Part shown: in pieces, positions 1 through 4,642 of the stretch | Layout: every line of letters begins with the position of its first letter | Position numbering within the stretch: position 1 is the first letter of the stretch | Source: Haloarculaceae archaeon | GTDB lineage: Archaea > Halobacteriota > Halobacteria > Halobacteriales > Haloarculaceae | NCBI GenBank assembly: GCA_018609945.1 | Contig: JAHENO010000312.1 | Coordinates: forward strand, 1 to 5,863 | DNA length: 5,863 bases | Direction: 5' to 3' | Notes under the pieces: generated by a model | What the model saw: only the letters and a program-made list of their open reading frames with translations | The model's database searches: none | Told to the model about the DNA's origin: nothing | Translations under genes and position numbers: made by a program

Positions 1-1
1 C

Positions 2-121
2 CAGAGCCTCAGATACGACGACTTGGAGACACCGACCGAGGCATTTGACAGATTGTTGCCGACCGTTGAGGATGCGGCTCAACTGGCCGTGGCTGATGGG
101 GGTGACGATGCAACGAAATAA
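2..121 (+). CDS. 3' end of an unidentified gene (partial)
   Basis: An open frame enters from the left edge and stops at TAA (119-121), giving 39 visible residues that begin QSLRYDDLETPTEAFDRLL and end VADGGDDATK. The tail is acidic (several Asp and Glu) and contains a helix-like segment, as expected for a haloarchaeal soluble protein. Third codon positions are only moderately GC-rich (AGA, TTG, GCA, TTT, AAA occur), a weaker bias than in the genes at 1338-2273 or 2430-3413, so an accessory or mobile-element origin is possible. The same frame stays open for 26 more codons after the TAA, up to TGA at 200-202, and that extension includes a CGRC motif. I do not recognise the family. No domain can be named because the body of the gene lies outside the window. 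Confidence 0.5.
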   Translation, partial: QSLRYDDLETPTEAFDRLLPTVEDAAQLAVADGGDDATK

Positions 122-190
122 TTCGCAGATTCCACAGTGGGAAATCCCAACCAGCCTCCGTCCGTGGATTGTGGCCGCTGTGTCCGCTCG

Positions 191-212
191 ACCTCCGCCT
201 GAAGACGGAGGT
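191..212. repeat. Inverted repeat, 7-base stem and 8-base loop
   Basis: ACCTCCG (191-197) pairs perfectly with CGGAGGT (206-212) around the loop CCTGAAGA. It lies about 70 bases after the stop of the left-edge gene. It could be an RNA hairpin at the 3' end of that transcript or part of an insertion-sequence end. There is no T-run after it on the plus strand, so a simple intrinsic terminator is not obvious. Confidence 0.45.
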
Positions 213-222
213 ATGCGCTCGT

Positions 223-237
223 ATCTCTATCAGAGAT
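223..237. repeat. Inverted repeat, 6-base stem and 3-base loop
   Basis: ATCTCT (223-228) pairs perfectly with AGAGAT (232-237) around ATC. Read on the plus strand it is followed by TTTA. It sits 10 bases after the larger hairpin at 191-212, so the two could fold together in one RNA. The T-rich tail makes a weak terminator for the left-edge gene conceivable. Confidence 0.4.
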
Positions 238-389
238 TTACTTCTCCTGTGGGTGAACGTGACCAGCCAGACCCTCCTGTTGGACGTCGCCGAGTCTCCG
301 GCTTACGACGCGGAAGAATCGGGCGAGGGCCACGAAGGCGAGGCTGCCGAATCCACCGAGAGCGATCCGAACAATACCGGCTCCTATCG

Positions 390-1316
390 TCACTCCGCGC
401 GAGTCGGACGGGACCGGGCAGTCACGACGATGCCGGCGATGACGACCGCGCCACCGACGACGGTCAGCGCGCCAGGTATCTCCGCGAGGACCACCGCGGC
501 CAGCAGGGCGCTCCCGACGGGTTCGCCCACGAGCGAGACGCTCACGACGCTGGATTCGACGTGTTCCAGCGCCCAGTTGATGAGCGTGTGCCCGAGGATG
601 CCGGGCCCGATGGCCATCCCGACGAAGAGTATCCACTCGCGGGGCGGGTAGCCAGCCAGCGGTGCCCCCTGGGCCAGCGCGACCGCGAGCAGGCCGGCCG
701 CGGCGACGACATACACCACGAGCACGTAGGGAACGACCGCGACGCGCTGGCGGATGGACCGCCCGGCCAGCACGTAGGCCGCCGCGGCGACCGCTCCGAG
801 GAGTGCCAGTGCGTTGCCCACGAGCGGTTCCGGTGCGGCGGTCATCCCGAGCAACCCTTCGGCGGACATCGTCGTCACGCCGACCATCGCGACCAGGATG
901 CCGCCGACAGTCCAGCGGGTGACCCGCTCGCCCAGCAGGAGTGCCGCGCCCGCCGCGACGAACAGCGGCTGGGTCTGGACGAGCGTCACGGAGGCGGCGA
1001 CAGTCGTGAGGTCGACGCTGACGAACCAGGTCGCGAAGTGGGCCGCGAGCGCCAGCCCCGCGCCGACGGCGGCGAGGGCGTCACGCCGGGAGACACCGGC
1101 GAGTTCCGCCCGCGAACCCCCGGCAAGCGGGAGCAGCAGTGCGACCGTGAACGTCACGCGGTAGAAGGCCATCACCGACTCCGGAGCGTCGCTGAGTCGG
1201 ATGAGGATGGCGCTCGTGCTCGCCGCGAGCACCGCGACGCCGACGGCGGCGAGCGCGACGCGGCGCTGTTCGACGTCGACTCCGAGTCGGCCAGCCAGCG
1301 GCGTCCGTCCGGTCAC
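390..1316 (-). CDS. EamA/DMT-superfamily transporter
   Basis: This is a 308-residue integral membrane protein of the drug/metabolite transporter superfamily with the usual two EamA repeats and about ten predicted membrane helices. Repeat one (about residues 20-148) has the typical end HFATWFVSVDLTTVAASVTL, then LLGERVTRWTVGGILVAMVGV. Repeat two (about 165-300) has the matching GHTLINWALEHVESSVVSVS followed by GEPVGSALLAAVVLAEIPG. The length is normal for the family. The start is GTG (1314-1316), with no in-frame ATG before the first membrane helix and no clear Shine-Dalgarno. The gene follows the aminotransferase gene by 21 bases on the same strand with no promoter visible between, so the two are probably cotranscribed. 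Family members move amino acids, metabolites, sugars or nucleotide sugars, often by export. The substrate cannot be read from the sequence; a link to amino acids is only an inference from the neighbour. Confidence 0.9.
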   Translation of the reverse strand: MTGRTPLAGRLGVDVEQRRVALAAVGVAVLAASTSAILIRLSDAPESVMAFYRVTFTVALLLPLAGGSRAELAGVSRRDALAAVGAGLALAAHFATWFVSVDLTTVAASVTLVQTQPLFVAAGAALLLGERVTRWTVGGILVAMVGVTTMSAEGLLGMTAAPEPLVGNALALLGAVAAAAYVLAGRSIRQRVAVVPYVLVVYVVAAAGLLAVALAQGAPLAGYPPREWILFVGMAIGPGILGHTLINWALEHVESSVVSVSLVGEPVGSALLAAVVLAEIPGALTVVGGAVVIAGIVVTARSRPTRAE

Positions 1317-1337
1317 GTCGGATCGGCGGCCCCCAGT

Positions 1338-2273
1338 CTACACGGGGTGGAACCACTCCTCGTAGTCGGTCGGGTCCTCGAGGAGGTCGAAAAACCGGGT
1401 CTGGATCTCGTCGGTGACCGGCCCCTTCGTGCCCGCACCGATCTCGTTGTCGTCGACCGAGCGGATGGGCGTCACCTCCGCGGCCGTGCCCGTGAAGAAC
1501 AGTTCGTCGGCGGTGTAGAGTTCCCCGCGGGAGATGGTCGCGCCGTCGTGGACAGTGTAGCCCAGGTCGCGGGCGAGCCGGATGACCGACCGCCGGGTGA
1601 TGCCGTCGAGGATGGACTCGGCGAGGCCGGGCGTGTAGAGTTCGCCGTCCCGGACCAGAAAGAGGTTCTCGCCGGGGCCCTCCGCGACGTTGCCCTCCTT
1701 GTTGAGGACGATTGCCTCGACGTAGCCGTTGCCCGTCGCCTCGAGGCTGGCCAGCACGCTGTTGACGTACGGACCCGTCGTCTTGGCGTTCGTCGGGATC
1801 TGGCTGGAGGCGTACTTGCGCCAGGAGGAGACGGCGACGTCGACGCCCTCCTCCAGGGCCTCTTCGCCGAGGTAGGCCCCCCACGGCCAGACGGCGATGG
1901 CGACCTGGGTGGGCGCGTTGGCGGGGTTGAGCCCCAGCGGGCCGTACCCGTAGAAGGCGATGGGGCGGATGTAACAGGAGTCGAGTTCCTCCCGGCGGAT
2001 GAGTTCGACCGTCGCCTCGGTCAGTTCCGCAGGTTCGAAGGGGATCTCCAGGTCGTAGGGCTTGGCGGACTCGTAGAAGCGGTCGAGGTGTTCCTGCCAG
2101 CGGAAGATGGCCGGCCCGTCGGCGGTGTCGTAACACCGGACCCCCTCGAAGACGCCGGTGCCGTAGTGGAGGGCATGCGAGAGCACGTGGATCTGTGCGT
2201 CCTCGAAGTCGACGAACTCGCCGTCCAGCCAGACGGTGTCGACCCCCTCGTACATCTCCGGGCGGTCGCTCAT
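1338..2273 (-). CDS. ilvE: Branched-chain amino acid aminotransferase
   Basis: This is a 311-residue cytosolic class IV PLP-dependent aminotransferase. The family carries out the last step of leucine, isoleucine and valine synthesis (2-oxo acid plus glutamate), or the first step of their breakdown. Seen in the sequence: the N-terminal SHALHYGTGVFEGVRCY block (residues 32-48), the probable Schiff-base lysine K164 in TNAKTTGPYVNS, the class IV signature EGPGENLFLV (198-207), and FFTGTAAEVTPIRSVD (259-274) near the cofactor phosphate and substrate pocket. The length matches full-length IlvE. A D-amino acid aminotransferase or aminodeoxychorismate lyase is less likely, because GTAAEVTPI and the N-terminal block fit BCAT. 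The ATG (2271-2273) is supported by a GGAGGT seven bases upstream. It is the likely first gene of a unit with the EamA transporter. An overlapping 23-codon reading frame lies just upstream. Confidence 0.95.
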   Translation of the reverse strand: MSDRPEMYEGVDTVWLDGEFVDFEDAQIHVLSHALHYGTGVFEGVRCYDTADGPAIFRWQEHLDRFYESAKPYDLEIPFEPAELTEATVELIRREELDSCYIRPIAFYGYGPLGLNPANAPTQVAIAVWPWGAYLGEEALEEGVDVAVSSWRKYASSQIPTNAKTTGPYVNSVLASLEATGNGYVEAIVLNKEGNVAEGPGENLFLVRDGELYTPGLAESILDGITRRSVIRLARDLGYTVHDGATISRGELYTADELFFTGTAAEVTPIRSVDDNEIGAGTKGPVTDEIQTRFFDLLEDPTDYEEWFHPV

Positions 2274-2341
2274 GGCCGCGACCTCCCGGACGGATACTGC
2301 TGGAACCCTGTGCGCGTGTCGCTCGTCTCGTCGGACGCCAT
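2270..2341 (-). CDS. Possible 23-codon leader reading frame before ilvE
   Basis: A short frame opens with ATG (2339-2341), reads MASDETSDTRTG and then a Gln/Pro/Arg-containing tail, and ends at TGA (2270-2272), overlapping the ilvE ATG as ATGA. Third positions are mostly G or C, as in real genes here, and the N-terminus is acidic. A TATA-like element centred near 2366 would place transcription start close to its ATG, so it could be translated leaderless. It contains no Leu, Ile or Val run, so it does not look like a classical branched-chain attenuator. It could be a translated coupling peptide or chance. No homologue is known to me. Confidence 0.3.
   Translation of the reverse strand: MASDETSDTRTGFQQYPSGRSRP
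2281..2286 (-). promoter_or_regulatory. Shine-Dalgarno site of ilvE
   Basis: Read on the minus strand this is GGAGGT, seven bases before the ATG of the aminotransferase. It supports that start and implies a leadered transcript. It lies inside the 23-codon upstream reading frame, so ribosomes finishing that frame would be delivered to this site. Confidence 0.6.
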
Positions 2342-2362
2342 ACCCGACAATCCGTGGCCACC

Positions 2363-2370
2363 GTTAAGAG
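2363..2370 (-). promoter_or_regulatory. TATA-like element for ilvE
   Basis: Read on the minus strand this is CTCTTAAC, the only AT-rich patch in a very GC-rich gap. It is centred about 25 bases before the ATG at 2339-2341 and about 93 bases before the ilvE ATG. Archaeal transcription normally starts about 25 bases downstream of such a box, so the ilvE message would have a leader of roughly 65-70 bases. Confidence 0.4.
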
Positions 2371-2429
2371 TGTTGACGGTTCCGGCCGGCCGCCGGGCCC
2401 CCGCCGATTCGAATGACCGACGTGACAGG

Positions 2430-3413
2430 CTACGTCTCGCCGCCAGTCCGGGTGTGGAAGGCCCGTCCCGAGTCGAAGCTGGTGAGGTCCTCGATGCGCG
2501 CCTCCAGATCCTCGATCTCCTGCTGGAGGTCCTCGGTGTCTTCCCGGGCGGCCGCGAGGCGGTCTTTCAGTCCCTGGAGACGGGTCTCTTTTTCCTCCTC
2601 GTCGACCGAGGCCTTGCGGACGTACTCGCGCTGTTCGATCTCGAAGACCTCCGAGGGCGCGAGTTCGGTCACCTCCAGGGCCTCTGCGACCTTCTCGGGA
2701 TCCGGCGCAGTGACGCGCTCGCGGTCGACGCCCGCCGCCTCCAGCGTCGCCAGCACCTCCTCCTCGTCCTTCAGCGAGCGGGTGCGCCGGCTGGTGCGCT
2801 GGACGGAGCCGTACTGGCCGCTGACGGGCCGGTCGTGGTGGAGTCTGTCGAGCAGGACGTCGCCGACCTCCGTCCTGAGGCCGTTGGCGCTCCGCTGAAC
2901 GTCAGACAGCAGCGTGTAGAGGTTCACCAGTGCCGGCGTGTCCATCCTCGCCAGGTCCGTGGGGTCATGACGTTCGAGCGCGTCGACCAGCAGGAGTGCG
3001 TCGGCATACACCGAGACGTCCGGCTCCTCGCGGCCGCCATCCGGACTGTCGGGGAGGGCGTCCACCAGCGGCGACCCCGTGGGCGTCTCGGATTCTGTCA
3101 GGATCCCCTCGCGGTCGTCGACCTCGAAGCGCGGGTGCAGCGACAGCACCGTCGCGTACGGCTCGGCGTCGGGGGGCAGGCGGTCGAGGTCGAACCCCTC
3201 GTTGGCGTCCCGGACGCGCCCGACCAGCGTCTCGAACTGATCGCGCTCCAGGGGAACGCGCTCGCTGTCCTCCCGGTACTCGACGACGACGCGGTGTTCC
3301 TGGGCATCGACGACTCGGAACTGCTTCCGTGAGAGTGGGGTGAGAAGCGTCGTGTCCGACGGCACCTCCTCCACGTTCTCCAGGAGGTTGTGCCAGGTCG
3401 CGCTGAACGACAT
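2430..3413 (-). CDS. Acidic coiled-coil protein of unknown function
   Basis: This is a 327-residue soluble, acidic protein with strong haloarchaeal codon bias and no signal peptide or membrane helix. I do not recognise a characterised family. The N-terminal part (1-110) looks like a mixed alpha/beta fold (RVVDAQEHRVVVEY, then ATVLSLHPRFEVDD). An acidic, Pro/Gly-rich linker (about 105-133) follows, then a helical segment (134-193). A basic patch, VQRTSRRTRSLK (204-215), precedes two short helical units resembling small DNA- or protein-binding helices (216-265). A coiled coil (about 270-311) ends the fold, with hydrophobic heptad positions such as L279, L282, L286, L296, I300, L303, I307 and L310; it probably mediates oligomerisation. 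The ATG (3411-3413) has no near Shine-Dalgarno but a TATA-like box 26 bases upstream, so the message is probably leaderless. The next gene, ilvE, lies 156 bases downstream behind its own promoter-like site, so a shared role is not implied. Confidence 0.8.
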   Translation of the reverse strand: MSFSATWHNLLENVEEVPSDTTLLTPLSRKQFRVVDAQEHRVVVEYREDSERVPLERDQFETLVGRVRDANEGFDLDRLPPDAEPYATVLSLHPRFEVDDREGILTESETPTGSPLVDALPDSPDGGREEPDVSVYADALLLVDALERHDPTDLARMDTPALVNLYTLLSDVQRSANGLRTEVGDVLLDRLHHDRPVSGQYGSVQRTSRRTRSLKDEEEVLATLEAAGVDRERVTAPDPEKVAEALEVTELAPSEVFEIEQREYVRKASVDEEEKETRLQGLKDRLAAAREDTEDLQQEIEDLEARIEDLTSFDSGRAFHTRTGGET

Positions 3414-3435
3414 ACCGTGACTTGTGTCCCGCTCC

Positions 3436-3442
3436 TACAAAG
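3436..3442 (-). promoter_or_regulatory. TATA-like element for the coiled-coil gene
   Basis: Read on the minus strand this is CTTTGTA, centred about 26 bases before the ATG at 3411-3413. That is the spacing expected for a haloarchaeal leaderless transcript that starts at or next to the start codon. Confidence 0.4.
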
Positions 3443-3463
3443 GGTTCCGGGGCCTTCGGAACT

Positions 3464-3604
3464 CTATTCGTCGAGCACGTCTCCAATCCCCGACAGTTCC
3501 TCGACGATCCATTCCTGTTCGTCGTCGTAGGACAGGCCAGCGACGGTCTCCCCGACGAAGACGAGGAGGTCGTGGTACTCCTGTTCCTCTCCCATCTCTC
3601 GCAT
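3464..3604 (-). CDS. Small acidic protein, possibly the 3' part of a broken gene
   Basis: From the first ATG (3602-3604) to TAG (3464-3466) this is 46 residues, beginning MREMGEEQEYHDLLVF and ending GIGDVLDE. It is strongly acidic and almost every codon ends in G or C, which makes a real haloarchaeal coding frame likely. The same frame stays open upstream to a TGA at 3770-3772 and still reads like protein (EAELTALVDSDAIDFVFPAT), but it has no ATG, GTG or TTG there. Either the small protein is complete and the upstream part is chance, or this is the C-terminus of a gene that has lost its start. It ends 50 bases before the start of the coiled-coil gene on the same strand. I do not recognise the family. 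Confidence 0.45.
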   Translation of the reverse strand: MREMGEEQEYHDLLVFVGETVAGLSYDDEQEWIVEELSGIGDVLDE

Positions 3605-3867
3605 ACTGTCTAGCGTCGCTGGAAAGACAAAATCGATGGCGTCGCTGTCGACCAGGGCCGTGAGTTCGGCTTCCCCAGTGGTCTGTCGGGCAGTCCATCG
3701 AGCATAGTCGGATATCGAATCGCCCGAAGATATCTGTACTGGTTGCTGTCTGTGTATCTCCGTCGGCTCTCACCGAAGCCAGCGACACAATAGTCTCGAA
3801 GCTGGTAGATCTGGCTGTGCAAGACGTAGAGGATGAAGTCAGCATGAGAGTGTATGATGCCTGTCTA
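3605..3867 (-). pseudogene. Possible frameshifted upstream part of the small acidic gene
   Basis: Upstream of the 46-codon frame two different minus-strand frames look partly coding. Nearest (3605 to about 3700) is the in-frame startless extension containing GEAELTALVDSDAIDFVF. Further up (about 3730-3864) a different frame, opening after a TAG at 3865-3867, reads HADFILYVLHSQIYQLRDY. Many of its codons in that short run end in C or G (TTC ATC CTC TAC GTC), unlike the alternative frames. One frameshift near 3700-3730 would join them into a product of roughly 120-130 residues. This is inference from codon pattern only. Much of the sequence is AT-richer and Arg/Ser-rich in translation, so decay or chance openness cannot be excluded. 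Confidence 0.22.
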
Positions 3868-4150
3868 CGGTTGAGACAGTACTGGTCGTTTCTCCCTGTA
3901 GACTGTCGGCAGTGTAGCGACGATGTCCCATTGATCAGTTGCCGTGAGCGATCCGAACAGGGGTGTCGGCTGCACCCGTCTTGGGGAGCGACCCTTTGTT
4001 CACGCGTGTCAGAGACTGAGGGCGCAGTAAAAAGGTTCTTTTCACGCCTGATCAGGGATATCAAACTCTCTGCTGCCGGATTCCAGGGGGCAAATTTCCA
4101 TCTCACCCCCCTCTTACGCTGCCCTCAGAGCGTCAATCTTGCACGAGCAC
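3868..4150. other. AT-richer intergenic stretch
   Basis: No supported gene is seen here. The plus-strand frame that opens into the universal stress protein from as far up as 3817 is rich in Cys, Ser and Arg and lacks acidic residues and codon bias, so it is read as non-coding. Small structures are present. A perfect hairpin, CTGTCT (3861-3866) with AGACAG (3874-3879), sits at its left end, and GTCTAC (3863-3868) could instead pair with GTAGAC (3898-3903). TGATCA occurs twice, plus once at the stress-protein start. The lower GC content than both flanks fits decayed or acquired DNA, or a long regulatory region upstream of the stress protein. Confidence 0.4.
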
Positions 4151-4153
4151 AAA

Positions 4154-4160
4154 CTAATTA
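4154..4160 (+). promoter_or_regulatory. TATA-like element for the universal stress protein gene
   Basis: CTAATTA is centred about 32 bases before the ATG at 4189-4191, so transcription should start around 4183 and leave only a few bases of 5' leader. A purine-rich GAGGAG (4166-4171) is too far from the start codon (17 bases) to act as a normal Shine-Dalgarno and would lie upstream of the predicted transcript. Confidence 0.45.
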
Positions 4161-4188
4161 TGTCAGAGGAGAAAAAATTGAATGTCCC

Positions 4189-4608
4189 ATGATCAAAAAG
4201 ATACTCGTCCCGCTGGATGATTCCGACCAGGGATACAAGGGACTCGAACAAGCACTTGCGGACCATCCCGACGGCAGCATCACCGTGTTCCACGTGATCC
4301 CGACGAGAGTCGACTATCCCGGGGCGGTGCCCGTGACCACCGACGATTTCAGGGAAGTCGCCGAGAAGCGCGCCGAAGACATCTTTAATCGTGCCCGCGA
4401 GATTGCCACGGAGTCAGACCACGACGGTGAACTCGAAACACTGACCGCCGAGGGGAAACCAGCCCGCGAAATCGTCGCCGCAGCAGAGGACTTCGACCGG
4501 ATCGTCATGGGCAGTCACGGCCGTGACGCGTTGAGTCAGATTCTCCTCGGGAGTACGGCCCAAACCGTGGTCCGACGCGCCCCGGTACCGGTATTGATTG
4601 TCAGGTAA
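4189..4608 (+). CDS. Universal stress protein (UspA family)
   Basis: This is a single-domain, 139-residue cytosolic protein with the Rossmann-like USP fold. The N-terminal strand MIKKILVPLDDSDQG carries the conserved Asp (D10) that contacts adenine in ATP-binding members. The C-terminal block, MGSHGRDALSQILLGSTAQ (107-125), holds the full G-x2-G-x9-G-S/T nucleotide motif as G108, G111, G121 and S122, followed by the family-typical VVRRAPVPVLIVR. It therefore belongs to the ATP-binding type and probably works as a dimer sensing or buffering adenine nucleotides. The ATG at 4189 is chosen because the family begins at this residue and a TATA-like box fits it. The same frame is open upstream to 3817, but that part is not USP-like. 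The gene converges on the TRAP permease gene 34 bases away; USPs beside TRAP transporters are known (for example TeaD with TeaABC), which suggests regulation of uptake. That link is inferred from position. Confidence 0.93.
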   Translation: MIKKILVPLDDSDQGYKGLEQALADHPDGSITVFHVIPTRVDYPGAVPVTTDDFREVAEKRAEDIFNRAREIATESDHDGELETLTAEGKPAREIVAAAEDFDRIVMGSHGRDALSQILLGSTAQTVVRRAPVPVLIVR

Positions 4609-4642
4609 CCGAGTCGCCGTTCCGTGACGGTCAGCCCGCCGA

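Larger units (their letters stand above)
122..389. other. Gene-poor stretch with two hairpins
   Basis: No convincing complete gene lies between the TAA at 119-121 and the end of the EamA-type transporter gene at 390. The left half (122-240) holds two perfect small inverted repeats 10 bases apart. The right half (about 253-389) is GC-rich. Its plus strand reads as an acidic, low-complexity frame (DVAESPAYDAEESGEG and onward) that runs without a stop into the antisense of the transporter gene. Its minus strand reads as a hydrophobic and Arg-rich frame from GTG at 385-387 to TAA at 238-240. Neither has a family I recognise or a supported start. It is best treated as intergenic, or as decayed sequence. 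Confidence 0.4.

Noticed and set aside
2376..2405. GC-rich palindromic run (GGCCGGCC and neighbours) as a terminator of the coiled-coil gene.
   Set aside because: There is no T-run next to it, and GC-rich palindromes are common in this composition. Archaeal termination usually depends on T-tracts.
45..3332. A 1095-codon open frame on the plus strand.
   Set aside because: It lies antisense to three well-supported genes (transporter, IlvE, coiled-coil protein), and its translation is Arg/Gly/Asp-rich with no recognisable domain. Long antisense openness is expected in GC-rich haloarchaeal DNA.
3435..4106. A 223-codon minus-strand frame through the AT-richer stretch.
   Set aside because: It overlaps the acidic 46-codon frame out of frame, and its translation is Arg/Ser/Thr-rich with Cys and no acidic bias. 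It has no recognisable motif.
3817..4188. In-frame upstream extension of the universal stress protein, which would add about 124 residues.
   Set aside because: The extension is Cys/Ser/Arg-rich, lacks haloarchaeal acidity and codon bias, and USP proteins begin at the IKKILVPLD strand. The TATA-like box at 4154-4160 lies inside it.
4160..4192. A 10-codon frame (MSEEKKLNVP) overlapping the stress-protein start as ATGA.
   Set aside because: Its ATG overlaps the TATA-like element and lies upstream of the predicted transcription start near 4183, so it is probably not transcribed. It is too short to judge by codon use.
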